Assembly: GCF_040750395.1 (NCBI RefSeq)
Contig: NZ_JBFLVD010000018.1
Coordinates: forward strand, 1 to 64,000
DNA from: Scandinavium sp002470465
GTDB lineage: Bacteria > Pseudomonadota > Gammaproteobacteria > Enterobacterales > Enterobacteriaceae
DNA: 64,000 bases
Direction of reading: 5' to 3'
Shown here: one piece after another, positions 37,217-46,342 of the stretch
Layout of the letters: each line of letters starts with the position of its first letter
Numbering within the stretch: the first letter of the stretch is position 1
Program-made: the position numbers and the translations under genes
Notes under the pieces: generated by a model
What the model was told of the DNA's origin: nothing
Databases searched by the model: none
What the model saw: only the letters and a program-made list of their open reading frames with translations

Positions 37217-37386
37217 TGCAAGAAAAAAAGAAAGCCGAATTCGACCGTAAAAAAAGCACCATGAAGAACATCCGCTTTGAAGATGAGCTTTTAGAGCAGA
37301 TTGAGAAAGCAGCTGGAAAGGGAAATTTCAGTAAGTGGGTAAAAGAGGCTTGTATCGTGAGGCTTCGTAAGATTAAAGAATGCTGA
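37216..37386 (+). CDS. YlcI/YnfO-type small ribbon-helix-helix protein
   Basis: 56 residues: MQEKKKAEFDRKKSTMKNIR then FEDELLEQIEKAAGKGNFSKWVKEA, the pattern of the DUF3950 (YlcI/YnfO) prophage-associated family. The sequence predicts a short beta strand followed by two helices. These are probable DNA-binding proteins. Start ATG 37216 lacks a clear ribosome site; a GTG at 37204 is in frame. Its promoter region contains the paired palindromes at 37165-37216, suggesting autoregulation. Confidence 0.7.
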   Translation: MQEKKKAEFDRKKSTMKNIRFEDELLEQIEKAAGKGNFSKWVKEACIVRLRKIKEC

Positions 37387-37414
37387 GTGCACAACAGATG
37401 CACTCAGCGCTGGG

Positions 37415-38941
37415 TTAAAACTTATACTTAAGCCAATCATAAAAGCATATTAATTTCCTGAAGTAATATTTCTTGTTGCTACTCATTAGCCGTGTGTAAT
37501 TGTCTACTATGTATTTTTCTAATAAATCAAGATCAACATTATCATGATATGGAGCAAGGGTAAGAAATGCTGATTCACTTGCTGCTTCAATAAATTCAGC
37601 AAAATCTAAATGTTGATACTTTTCGAAAGACTTAACTGCTCCAGAACTGAATACAGCTGGAACATTTCTTTTTAAGTAGAAATCTAAATCTAATCCTGAC
37701 TCTTCATATTCACCAACTGATGTAACACCCATCTGGGAAATATATTTAAATATTGGAATGAAATGGCATTTAGTTCCAAGTTGTCGAACTGTTATCTTGA
37801 GAACTTTCTCGGGCGAGAAGTCTTTATTGTTATAAATTATATCTTCAAAGATATCAAGTAATGTAAAGGAACGATATCCAGTTTCCCCTACTTTACCTAT
37901 TACTCCAAGACCAAAAACTATCTCTATATTTTTCTGGTCTTTAATATTGTCATAATCTATTACGGCTATTTTGCTTTGTGGATTTTGACTTTGAACGATT
38001 TCATAAACCTGCTCTCTGCAAAATCTCAAAACTCGGGCCGGAATCTTCCTCTCAAAATTATGAATTGAACGATATACAGAGGAGAAATCAGCAGTCTTTA
38101 TTATTTTAACAGGAACTTGCACATTATTGAAATGCATGTAAGATGTTTCAATGGTAGGGCCGCTTGATGGTTCATTAATATCAAGAAAAATTAAGTTCTC
38201 TCTAAGCTTTTCTAATTTATCTGAACCAATACAAAGTGATATGGATTTTAATAAAGCGCGGATATTTTCATCTGAGATAGAATAACCAATAAATATAACG
38301 GGGTGCTCTACAAATATCGTTATTAACTTTGATGCTAGGTAAGCATTCTTGTTATTATAATCATCATAATCTTCGTTAGTTAAAATCAAACTTTCTGGTT
38401 TTGAACTACAACCATGGATTTTGTAAATCTCACCTATGTTATAGGTATTTGAGAATAGTAGCTCTTCTTGTCCGATGTATGTGGTATACCCGTCAAATAT
38501 GTTTTCAATGAGCAGGTCCCAATTGGTAGTTATGATCCCATCTACATCGCAAGCCTTTAGTAATTAAATTTCCTGAGAGCTGTCTAGTGTGCCAAGACTT
38601 TCAGAAGTTTTATTCTTAAGATGCTTACTTATTTCATAGCGCAGCGGTGAGGTTTTATTCTTTACATAGGGAGCATAAATTTCCCGGCTAGTAGCATAGT
38701 CATCACTTGTCCACCATAAATCATGAAAGTCATCCGCTATGAGTTGTGCTGACAAAGGAATATCTCCATTTGCACTACTCTTATAATATGCATATGGTTT
38801 TCCCATGACACAGAATCGTTCTAATAAACCTTCCCAATCTTCCAACCCCATATATCGTCTGGAAAAGCCAGATCCAAGGAATAAAAATGGGCCAGATGTT
38901 CTGTGTGAGAATAAACTATTTAATTCTTCCTCAATGTTCAT
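37415..38941 (-). pseudogene. SIR2-family defence-type protein, interrupted by one in-frame stop
   Basis: The frame reads as one protein of about 508 codons broken only by a TAA at 38564-38566. Before the stop (126 codons) is the SIR2-like start FLFLGSGFSRRYMGLEDWEGLL. After it, in the same frame, come VDGIITTNWDLLIE and YKIHGCSS (canonical SIR2 NAD-site motifs), FIGYSISDENIRALL, then a C-terminal domain to KYKF. Large SIR2 proteins of this kind are NAD-depleting antiphage effectors. The gene is AT-rich and adjacent to selC. ATG 38941 has AGGTGA upstream. Could be a real nonsense mutation, a sequencing error, or two expressed pieces. Confidence 0.75.
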
Positions 38942-39061
38942 TATTAACTTCACCTTCATTAATGATCAGAAGTTTGAATTTTCCATGAGTGTTGAGATTA
39001 TTCTATTTGGAGAGAGTTTTACAATATAATCTTAGAAATGCTATTAAAAAATAGGGAATTT

Positions 39062-39156
39062 TGGCGGAAGATCACAGGAGTCGAACCTGCCCGGGGCCGC
39101 TGGCGGTCCCATCTGGATTTGAAGTCCAGCCGCCTCACCGGAGACGACGACCTTCC
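39062..39156 (-). tRNA. selC: tRNA-Sec (UCA anticodon)
   Basis: 95-base selenocysteine tRNA including an encoded CCA end (at 39062-39064). The long acceptor stem GGAAGGTC/GATCTTCC (8 bp with one G-U), the extended variable arm and anticodon TCA (39120-39122 on the complement) match E. coli selC closely. It decodes UGA with SelA, SelB and SelD; selA begins at 63609. selC is a known island integration site and the AT-rich SIR2 gene lies on its 3' side. Confidence 0.97.
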
Positions 39157-39186
39157 GCGCCTCGATTGCTACATGGAGGCGGGCGC

Positions 39187-39192
39187 ATTATA
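39187..39192 (-). promoter_or_regulatory. -10 box of selC
   Basis: TATAAT on the minus strand, 31 bases upstream of the tRNA 5' end, followed by a GC-rich discriminator (GCGCCCGCC), typical of stringently controlled stable RNA promoters. Confidence 0.65.
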
Positions 39193-39469
39193 GCTACTTT
39201 CAGGCAGTTACCCCACTCTTTGATGTAAATATTTCGCCTGTCTGTGTAGCAAATCATCACCTCTGACATAAACCTCTACAAAATCCGCGAGTTACATTTT
39301 TACACATTCTTCGCATGAATCTTATCTGCCCGTTGCAGGCGTTCGACGTAGTCACAGTGCGACGTGCGCGAACGCATCTGGCTGCTGGATGCACCGCCGT
39401 TTACGCTGCGATTTGTCCTCTCGTGGGAGAAGGAGGGAGGAGAATATTCGCCAAACGGTTTTGCATGTT

Positions 39470-39585
39470 CCCCCTCACCCTAACCCTCTCCCCAAAGGGG
39501 CGAGGGGACAGATCGGAGAGGGTATAAAGTTGTGCAGCCAAGGGTTCTGACTCCCTCTCCCGTGGGAGAGGGTTGGGGAGAGGGC
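39470..39585. repeat. GC-rich inverted-repeat element, copy 3
   Basis: Begins CCCCCTCACCCTAACCCTC and ends GGGAGAGGGTTGGGGAGAGGG, with internal self-complementary CCCCAAAGGGG and CTCTCCCGTGGGAGAG hairpins. It fills part of the 400-base space between the selC promoter and the end of lldD. The remaining bases (39193-39469) show no gene. Confidence 0.7.
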
Positions 39586-39602
39586 ATCAGCCCGCGCGAA
39601 GG

Positions 39603-40790
39603 TTAAGCGGCATCCCCGCGCGCAACGGGTGCCAGTGAGGCGGCCAGATGCTTCGCCTCCTGTACCAGCGAATCCCGCGAGATTTCCCCGATGGATTTCG
39701 CGCCGGTGAGCGTCATGGCCACCTTCATCTCTTTCTCAATCAGGTCCAGCAGGTTGGTCACGCCCGCGCGGCCCTGGCTTGCCAGCGCATACAGGTACGC
39801 GCGGCCCAGCAGCACGCTGTCTGCGCCGAGCGCAATCATGCGCACCACGTCGAGGCCGTTTCGAATACCGCTGTCGGCGAGAATGGCGATATCACCTTTC
39901 ACTGCGTCGGCGATGGCTGGCAGGGCGCGTGCGGAGGAGAGCACGCCGTCCAGCTGGCGGCCGCCGTGATTGGACACCACAATGCCGTCTGCGCCGAAGC
40001 GCACAGCATCGCGCGCATCTTCCGGGTCGAGGATCCCTTTGATCACCATCGGGCCATCCCAGAATTCACGGATCCATTCGAGGTCTTTCCAGGAAATCGA
40101 CGGATCGAAGTTGTTCGCCAGCCAGCCGATGTAATCTTCCAGCCCCGTCGGTTTGCCGAGATAGGCGGAGATATTGCCTAAATCATGCGGGCGTCCGTTT
40201 ACGCCAACGTCCCATGCCCACTGGGGATGCATCACCGACTGCCAGTAGCGGCGCAGTGCGGCGTTCGGGCCGCTCATCCCGGAATGGGCATCGCGGTAGC
40301 GCGCGCCCGGCGTGGGCATATCCACCGTAAAGACCAGCGTGGAGCAGCCCGCTGCTTTGGCGCGCTCCAGCGCGTTACGCATAAAGCCGCGGTCGCGCAG
40401 AACGTAGAGCTGGAACCACATCGGGCGTTTAATCGTCGGGGCGACTTCTTCAATCGGGCAGACGGAGACGGTGGAGAGCGTAAACGGAATGCCTTTGGCG
40501 TCCGCTGCGCCCGCGGCCTGCACTTCGCCGCGCCGGGCGTACATGCCGCACAGCCCGACAGGCGCCAGCGCAACCGGCATGGAGAGCGTCTCATTGAAGA
40601 GCTTCGTTTCGAGGCTCAGCTCAGACATGTTCTTCAGCACGCGCTGGCGCAGCGCCACCTCAGAAAGGTCGGCCACGTTGCGGCGCAGAGTGTGTTCGCT
40701 GTACGCGCCGCCGTCGATGTAGTGAAACAGGAACGGCGGCAGGATACGCTGGGCAGCGGCGCGGTAGTCGCTGGCGGCTGAAATGATCAT
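39603..40790 (-). CDS. lldD: L-lactate dehydrogenase (quinone) LldD
   Basis: 395-residue FMN enzyme at the inner membrane that oxidises L-lactate to pyruvate and reduces quinone. Family of 2-hydroxy-acid oxidases: MISAASDYRAAAQ start, TVDMPTPGARYRD, and the active-site SNHGGRQLDG with the catalytic His. Last gene of lldPRD; its ATG overlaps the lldR stop by one base (TGATG), implying coupled translation. Confidence 0.97.
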   Translation of the reverse strand: MIISAASDYRAAAQRILPPFLFHYIDGGAYSEHTLRRNVADLSEVALRQRVLKNMSELSLETKLFNETLSMPVALAPVGLCGMYARRGEVQAAGAADAKGIPFTLSTVSVCPIEEVAPTIKRPMWFQLYVLRDRGFMRNALERAKAAGCSTLVFTVDMPTPGARYRDAHSGMSGPNAALRRYWQSVMHPQWAWDVGVNGRPHDLGNISAYLGKPTGLEDYIGWLANNFDPSISWKDLEWIREFWDGPMVIKGILDPEDARDAVRFGADGIVVSNHGGRQLDGVLSSARALPAIADAVKGDIAILADSGIRNGLDVVRMIALGADSVLLGRAYLYALASQGRAGVTNLLDLIEKEMKVAMTLTGAKSIGEISRDSLVQEAKHLAASLAPVARGDAA

Positions 40791-41557
40791 CAGTGGTTCT
40801 CCCTTGAATTATGGTCGCCGGGCAGGCGAGTGATCCGCGCCTGGCGAGCCCGATCTTCATCAAACTGTTTAATGGTGGTGTGCACGAAGCCGAGGTGCGC
40901 CATCATCGCCTGGCGCGCCCCTTCGGCATCGCCCGCCAGAATGGCGTCCAGTACCGCCTGGTGCTGTTCGGTGAGCTTCGCGAAAACGGGCGGCACGAGA
41001 TACATCCGCTGGCGGCTCTGCTTCACGGACGATTGCAGCAGGTCGAAGAACCCGCGCATGGTCTGGAGCAGCACCACGTTGTGTGAGGCTTCGGCGATGG
41101 CGAGGTGGAAGCGCACGTCGGCCTGAGAGGCCAGATCCGGATCGTCGCTCAGGGTGGCTTCAAAGCAGAGGCGGATTTTCTCTTTATCGGCTTCGGTGGC
41201 GCGCAGGGCAGCATGCCAGGCGGTGCTGGCCTCAATGGCGTGGCGGGCTTCGAGAATATCGAAGCTGTAGTCCGGGTCGTCGGCGAGGAGGCTTTTTAGC
41301 GGCTGGACGATGTTCTGTTCCGACCAGGGCTCGTGCTGCCAGCGCACGAAGGTCCCGCCGCCGCGACGGCTTATCAGCAGCCCTTCGCTGACCAGTTTCG
41401 CCAGCGCCTCCCGCAGCGAGTTGCGGGAGACGCCGAGCTGTTGTGCGAGCTGGCGCTCGGCGGGGAGTCGCATCCCCGCCTCCAGCCCTTGTTCTTCAAT
41501 CAGCGTCCGCACACGGGTTGCAACCTCGTCTGACAGACGCCGGGGTATCACTATCAT
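40790..41557 (-). CDS. lldR: GntR/FadR-family regulator LldR
   Basis: 255 residues. N-terminal winged helix (LPAERQLAQQLGVSRNSLREAL) and FadR-type C-terminal FCD domain. In E. coli it represses, and with L-lactate activates, the lldPRD operon. It overlaps lldP by 4 bases upstream and lldD by 1 base downstream. A candidate binding site lies at 43286-43296. Confidence 0.96.
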   Translation of the reverse strand: MIVIPRRLSDEVATRVRTLIEEQGLEAGMRLPAERQLAQQLGVSRNSLREALAKLVSEGLLISRRGGGTFVRWQHEPWSEQNIVQPLKSLLADDPDYSFDILEARHAIEASTAWHAALRATEADKEKIRLCFEATLSDDPDLASQADVRFHLAIAEASHNVVLLQTMRGFFDLLQSSVKQSRQRMYLVPPVFAKLTEQHQAVLDAILAGDAEGARQAMMAHLGFVHTTIKQFDEDRARQARITRLPGDHNSRENH

Positions 41558-43209
41558 GGGATCATCCAGGTTAAGACGTAGGCCTGAAGCGTAGTAATCA
41601 TGCCCACCATACAGGTGAAAATCAGGCTGTGTTTGACCGTGAAGCGGAACAGGTCAGACTCTTTCCCGACCAGCCCCACCGCCGCACAGGCAATGGCGAT
41701 GGACTGCGGTGAAATCATCTTCCCGGTTACGCCGCCGGTGGTGTTTGCGGCAACCAGCAGCACGTCTGAAACGCCAATCTGCTGGGCGGCCGTCGCCTGA
41801 AGTGCGGCGAACAGCGCGTTCGATGAGGTATCAGACCCGGTCAGGAACACGCCGAGCCAGCCGAGGAACGGCGAGAAGAACGGGAACGCGCTGCCGGTAT
41901 GGGCGAGTGCCAGCGCCAGCGTTGACGACAGCCCGGAATAGTTAGAGATGAACGCGAACGCCAGCACCATGCCAATGGAGTAAATCGGCAGCGCCAGGTC
42001 TTTCAGCGTGTGGCCAAAGGTGACCACCGCATCTTTCGGCTTCATGCGCAGCCAGACCACGGAGAGCAGTGCGGCGAACAGGATGGCGGTGCCGGTAGCG
42101 GAGAACCAGTCAAACTTATAGACGGCTGCATACGGCGTAGCTTCGTGAACCACCGGCGGCATGCGGGCGACCATTTTGTCGAGGAACGGGACGGAGATAT
42201 TGACCACCCAGTCGTACAGCGCACCGCCCGGGGCGAACAGCGCTTTAAACGGTGGCACGCTCCAGATTGTCACCGTCGCGGTCAGGAACAGGAACGGCGA
42301 CCAGGCGCGAATAATCTGCCCGGCGGTGTATTTTGTACGTGCCAGCGTCATGTCGACCTGCGAAGCGCCCACATCGCCGAAGCGGAAAATACGCACCGGC
42401 TGCCAGCGCTTGAGAAACAGCGTCAGGCACACCAGAGACACCAGCGAGGAGATAATGTCCGGCAGCTCCGGGCCGATGAAGTTAGAGCTGAGATACTGGG
42501 CAATGGCGAAGGAACTGCCCGCTACCATCACCGCAGGCCAGGTCTCCTTCACGCCGCGCCAGCCGTCCATAATCGCCATGATCCAGAACAGCACGATGAT
42601 TGTCAGGAACGGCAGCTGGCGGCCCACCATCTGGCCGATTTCAAAGCTGTCGAGCCCCGTTACCTGGCCCGCGACCAGAATCGGAATGCCCATCGCGCCA
42701 AACGCGACCGGGGCGGTGTTCACAATCAGGCACAGGCCCGCGGCATAAAGCGGATTAAAACCAAGGCCGACCAACAGCGCAGCGGTGATCGCCACCGGTG
42801 CACCAAAGCCTGCGGCCCCTTCCAGAAACGCCCCGAAGGAAAAGCCAACGATCAGCATTTGCAGGCGCTGGTCCGGGGTTATCGACAGAATTGATGAGCG
42901 GATAATGTCGAACTGACCGGTCTTCACCGAGATTTTGTAGACGAAAACGGCGGCGATAATGATCCACGCGATTGGCCACAGCCCGTAGAAGAAGCCGTAA
43001 ACCACGGAGGCCAGGGCATGATCCACCGGCATTTTGTAAAACAGCAGCGCGACAACCAGCGCGATGGCGACGGTATAGCTCGCGGCGACGTAGCCCTTCA
43101 GCTTGAGCTTAATCAGCGCGAAGAAGAAAAAGAGGATAGGCAGAGCGGCGATCAGGCTCGACAGCCAGATATTGCCCGCAGGGTCGTAGTTTTGTTGCCA
43201 GAGGTTCAT
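41554..43209 (-). CDS. lldP: L-lactate permease LldP
   Basis: 551-residue lactate:H+ symporter of the LctP family with about 12-14 membrane spans. Recognisable segments include the N-terminus MNLWQQNYDPAGNIWLSSLI and GAFLEGAAGFGAPVAITAALL, the LctP glycine-rich signature. First gene of the operon. Also carries D-lactate and glycolate in E. coli. Confidence 0.96.
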   Translation of the reverse strand: MNLWQQNYDPAGNIWLSSLIAALPILFFFFALIKLKLKGYVAASYTVAIALVVALLFYKMPVDHALASVVYGFFYGLWPIAWIIIAAVFVYKISVKTGQFDIIRSSILSITPDQRLQMLIVGFSFGAFLEGAAGFGAPVAITAALLVGLGFNPLYAAGLCLIVNTAPVAFGAMGIPILVAGQVTGLDSFEIGQMVGRQLPFLTIIVLFWIMAIMDGWRGVKETWPAVMVAGSSFAIAQYLSSNFIGPELPDIISSLVSLVCLTLFLKRWQPVRIFRFGDVGASQVDMTLARTKYTAGQIIRAWSPFLFLTATVTIWSVPPFKALFAPGGALYDWVVNISVPFLDKMVARMPPVVHEATPYAAVYKFDWFSATGTAILFAALLSVVWLRMKPKDAVVTFGHTLKDLALPIYSIGMVLAFAFISNYSGLSSTLALALAHTGSAFPFFSPFLGWLGVFLTGSDTSSNALFAALQATAAQQIGVSDVLLVAANTTGGVTGKMISPQSIAIACAAVGLVGKESDLFRFTVKHSLIFTCMVGMITTLQAYVLTWMIP

Positions 43210-43285
43210 GCAGGTCTCCTGAGAACCACTCAGCGTCGAGGCAGGTGAATCTGCGTTCAGCTCTGCGTCATACGTTATGTAAAAG

Positions 43286-43296
43286 TGGTCCTGCCA
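43286..43296 (-). promoter_or_regulatory. Candidate LldR site upstream of lldP
   Basis: TGGTCCTGCCA is a TGG..CCA inverted repeat close to the FadR-group consensus TNGTNNNACNA (one mismatch), 77 bases before the lldP start, within the lldP promoter region. Confidence 0.45.
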
Positions 43297-43435
43297 ATAT
43301 TGTGATGTGAGGGTAATGCCAACGAATGGTTAATCATATGTTGCGTTTAAGCAATGCATATGTTTCGTGAGTTGCGGGTTCTGTGAAGGGATGGGCAGAT
43401 TAGGTTGGATTGGTAGGGCCAATTTGATGGGTGGT

Positions 43436-43649
43436 GAATGCCCTCTCCCGGAGGGAGAGGGAACCGTTCATCGCGTTGACTTTCGCCCGCAGGAAAGGGG
43501 GAGCGCTGAGATTTGTCTTTCTCCCTCTTGCCGGGAGAAGAGTCAGGTGCGGGATTTTGTCTTTCTTTCTCTTGTCGACATAAGCGTCAGATGCAGGGTT
43601 TTTGTCTTTCTCCCTCTCCCTTTGGGAGAGGGGAGGGGAGAGGGCATTC
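43436..43649. repeat. GC-rich inverted-repeat element, copy 4, with internal tandem repeats
   Basis: Ends GAATGCCCTCTCCC and GGGAGAGGGCATTC are perfect inverted complements. Inside, a unit starting TTGTCTTTCT repeats three times at 43513, 43557 and 43602 (44-45 base period). The element fills most of the 451-base gap between lldP and yibL, which otherwise holds no gene. Confidence 0.7.
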
Positions 43650-43660
43650 TCCAGCGAAAA

Positions 43661-44023
43661 TCAGAACTCCGTCTTGGCAAACCCGGTCATTTCCTGCAGG
43701 CCCATCTCGCGGCCCAGGGCGGTCATCGGGTGAACCACCACCAGACCACGGACGGATTTCTTCAGCTTGCCCATATCGGCCTGCTCTTTTTTAGTGATGG
43801 CGCGGCGGAACGGCAGGTTGGCCAGCTTCTGCGCTTCTTTACTCAGCTTCTGAGTATGCACTTCGCGCAGGCGGGCGATTTCGGTTTCCAGCGTCTCTTT
43901 CTCTTTTTCGAGTTCGGCGTACTTCTCGGCATCATCAACCAGAGAAAGGGTTGGCTGCTGGTGGCGGATGGCGTCCAGGCGGTCGCTCAGGCGTTTGATT
44001 TCGTTCTTTTCGATTTCTTTCAT
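43661..44023 (-). CDS. yibL: Ribosome-associated protein YibL
   Basis: 120 residues. Highly charged N-terminal helix likely to form a coiled-coil (residues 1-65), then a basic part. Close match to E. coli YibL, which has been found associated with ribosomes; exact role unknown. The start at 44023 gives the family length of 120, although the frame is open far upstream. Confidence 0.92.
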   Translation of the reverse strand: MKEIEKNEIKRLSDRLDAIRHQQPTLSLVDDAEKYAELEKEKETLETEIARLREVHTQKLSKEAQKLANLPFRRAITKKEQADMGKLKKSVRGLVVVHPMTALGREMGLQEMTGFAKTEF

Positions 44024-44293
44024 GGTTGCGGTTTTAATCAGTAAAAGGGGTTCAATGCTCAATAGTATGCGCGGTGAGCGTCGTTCCTGATAGTCAATTA
44101 TCGCTACTCGAACGATTACGCCGGGCTTTAATGCGCAAGCATCATGCATAATATATTGAAAAATAAGTTTAATTTGTGAAGTGTCTGCGCGATCGCATTT
44201 TTGCCTCTTAACCACACAAAAAAGCACATTTTCCCCAACGTCTGCGAGGGGGTTGCCCAGTCTTAAAGGAGACAACCGTAAAGGAGGTGTGTG

Positions 44294-44518
44294 ATGGCTA
44301 AGTTGGGCGAGAACGTACCGGGAATCCTCGATAAAGCGGTGGATTTCATGGCCTCCAGCCAGGCGTTTATGGAGTACCTGAAAAAATCCCCACGCATTAA
44401 CCGCATCCCTGAACAAATTCCGGAGGAAAAAGCCGCACTGTTTCGTGAACGACTGGACTATTACAGGAACCTGTATAAACCGATGTGCGAGCAGGAAGAG
44501 AGCGAAAGCGAGAGCTGA
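44294..44518 (+). CDS. yibT: Small protein YibT
   Basis: 74 residues, matching E. coli YibT in GKLGENVP-type and DKAVDFMASSQAF segments. Function unknown. Near-perfect AAGGAGG ribosome site 6 bases before ATG 44294. Acidic Glu/Ser tail. Convergent with mtlR. Confidence 0.88.
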   Translation: MAKLGENVPGILDKAVDFMASSQAFMEYLKKSPRINRIPEQIPEEKAALFRERLDYYRNLYKPMCEQEESESES

Positions 44519-44523
44519 ACGAT

Positions 44524-45117
44524 TTACTTCTGAAAGGCTTTTTTCAGGCTGATCCGTGAAATCAGCTCTGTGAGGGAGAGCACCATCGTTGAGCGAACCA
44601 TCTGCTGATAGCGTTGTTTTTGCATGGCGTAGAATTCGGCATCGCTGGTGTCAAAAACGGGCTGCGGCGGCAGGGCGCTAACGCAGTGCAGCTCGCCAAA
44701 GGGCCCCAGAATTTCATCGTCGGTGAAAGCGTATTCGCTGCCGTCGTGATTCAGCTCTTCGCGCAGCGCCATCAGCAGCTCGGCGTCTTCGTATTCCGCA
44801 CGGCTTATCACGCCGAGGCCGTAGATAAGCTTCAGGCGCACCGACAGATCGCCCAGCGGACCTTCGCCGTCCAGCAACGGTTCCACTGCGTATTTCACCG
44901 CGTAATCGTCTTTGCGGAAGACCTGAAGCACCAGCATGTTCACCGCCTCGGTTAACAGCTCAACGGCGGCGATCAGAAAGCTTCGTACGGTTTTGCCAGC
45001 ATTCAGACGCTCAAGCACACGGTTTTCAAAGGCTTGCGTTTGTTCCATTATTGCCTGCATATCTGACAATCTTTTGTTGAGGTGCTGCTCAATGAGCAGC
45101 ACCGGGTCCTGCATCAT
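44524..45117 (-). CDS. mtlR: Mannitol operon repressor MtlR
   Basis: 197 residues, all-helical MtlR family; represses mtlADR in E. coli, though the family lacks a classic DNA-binding domain, so the mechanism may be indirect. Start overlaps the mtlD stop by 4 bases (ATGA), indicating coupled translation. Confidence 0.96.
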   Translation of the reverse strand: MMQDPVLLIEQHLNKRLSDMQAIMEQTQAFENRVLERLNAGKTVRSFLIAAVELLTEAVNMLVLQVFRKDDYAVKYAVEPLLDGEGPLGDLSVRLKLIYGLGVISRAEYEDAELLMALREELNHDGSEYAFTDDEILGPFGELHCVSALPPQPVFDTSDAEFYAMQKQRYQQMVRSTMVLSLTELISRISLKKAFQK

Positions 45118-46262
45118 GCGCTCGCTTTATAGGCCGCGACCGCCTGAGCGACCACATCGCTGTTGGCATCCAGCCCGGAGACCTGCGCCAGTGCGGCCTG
45201 TGGGCCTTTCTCGTCGATAAGCGCAGCCAGTTCCTGTGCCTGCGGATCCTGTTCGCTGCGATAGTGCATCGCGCTGGCAATGCCTTTCACCAGATTGTCG
45301 TGCGGCAGGCCGTATTCCAGCGTACCGAGCAGCGGCTTAATCAGGCGATCGCCCGCGCTCAGCTTACGCAGCGGCTGGCGGCCCACGCGCTCAACGTCAT
45401 CTTTCAGATACGGGTTCTCAAAGCGACCGAGGATTTTCTGGATGTAGGCGGCATGTTTATCGGCATCAAAACCGTAACGCTTGATCAGCACCGCGCCGCT
45501 CTCGTCCATCGCGCCTTTCACTACGGCACGGATGTTGTTATCAAGAATGGCGTCGCGGATGGTCTGATGGCCCGCCTGCTTACCGAGGTACGCGGTTATA
45601 GCATGCCCGGTGTTCAGGGTGAAGAGCTTGCGTTCCACAAATGCCATCAGGTTATCCGTTAATTCCATGCCCGGGATGTTCGGCAGCGCGCCTTTGAACT
45701 GGCTCTTGTCGACAATCCATTCGCTGAAGGTTTCCACGGTCACTTCCAGCGGGTCGTTAGTGGCGGACTCTGACGGCGGCACGATGCGGTCAACGGCGGA
45801 GTCAACGAAGCCCACGTGCTCTGCAACCCACGCTTTATCTTCTTCTGCCAGTGCGGCTTCAACATGGCCCTTCAGCTGCGTGGTGCCGCGCACCATGTTT
45901 TCACAGGCGATGATGTTCAGCGGCGCGTCGTTGCCCGCGGCTTTACGTTTCGCCAGGCCTTTGGCAATCGCCGGCGCGATGCGCTCAAGCACAACCGGGC
46001 CGACGGCGGTGGTTACCAGGTCGACCTGGGCAATCAGATCAACCACATCGTCGCCGATGCTGCTGACCGCGTTCACGCCGGAGACGGTCTCCACCTGCTC
46101 GTTTTCACCGACCACATGCACCTGATAGCTATGACGCGCATTCAGGGCATCCAGCACCACCTGATTCACATCGGCGAACGTCAGCGTAATACCTGCATCG
46201 GCCAGCAGTTTGCCGATAAAGCCACGTCCGATATTACCTGCGCCAAAATGTAATGCTTTCAT
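45114..46262 (-). CDS. mtlD: Mannitol-1-phosphate 5-dehydrogenase MtlD
   Basis: Oxidises mannitol 1-phosphate to fructose 6-phosphate with NAD+. 382 residues. Rossmann start MKALHFGAGNIGRGFIG; catalytic Lys region with the GHAITAYLG motif of long-chain polyol dehydrogenases. Start at 46262 gives the family N-terminus; the frame is open upstream through a hairpin repeat that cannot be coding. Confidence 0.97.
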   Translation of the reverse strand: MKALHFGAGNIGRGFIGKLLADAGITLTFADVNQVVLDALNARHSYQVHVVGENEQVETVSGVNAVSSIGDDVVDLIAQVDLVTTAVGPVVLERIAPAIAKGLAKRKAAGNDAPLNIIACENMVRGTTQLKGHVEAALAEEDKAWVAEHVGFVDSAVDRIVPPSESATNDPLEVTVETFSEWIVDKSQFKGALPNIPGMELTDNLMAFVERKLFTLNTGHAITAYLGKQAGHQTIRDAILDNNIRAVVKGAMDESGAVLIKRYGFDADKHAAYIQKILGRFENPYLKDDVERVGRQPLRKLSAGDRLIKPLLGTLEYGLPHDNLVKGIASAMHYRSEQDPQAQELAALIDEKGPQAALAQVSGLDANSDVVAQAVAAYKASA

Positions 46263-46292
46263 AGTGTTAACCTTCATCAATGTTTTTACCCG

Positions 46293-46342
46293 AGAGGGCT
46301 CGGGTGAGGGACGGCGAGTGATTCCCCTCACCCGAACCCTCT
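46293..46342. repeat. Long hairpin between mtlA and mtlD (element copy 5)
   Basis: Arms AGAGGGCTCGGGTGAGGG / CCCTCACCCGAACCCTCT, 18 bp with one mismatch, 14-base loop. It belongs to the same GC-rich repeat group and sits inside an operon, 31 bases upstream of mtlD. It may set differential mRNA stability of mtlA and mtlD. Confidence 0.7.

Noticed and set aside
38390..38563. Frameshift as the cause of the SIR2 gene break
   Set aside because: The two halves are 570 bases (190 codons) apart in start position, so in the same frame, and the sequence between reads through except for one TAA.
36205..39156. Prophage or integrative element at selC
   Set aside because: No integrase, no direct repeat of the tRNA 3' end found, no phage structural genes.
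39315..39527. 70-codon open frame before lldD
   Set aside because: Runs into a palindromic repeat element and has no ribosome site.
43513..43615. Three evenly spaced repeats considered as a CRISPR array
   Set aside because: Only three degenerate copies, no uniform spacers, no cas genes, and they lie inside an inverted-repeat element.
43367..44044. Open frame crossing the lldP-yibL space and antisense to yibL
   Set aside because: Made of repeat units and yibL antisense sequence.
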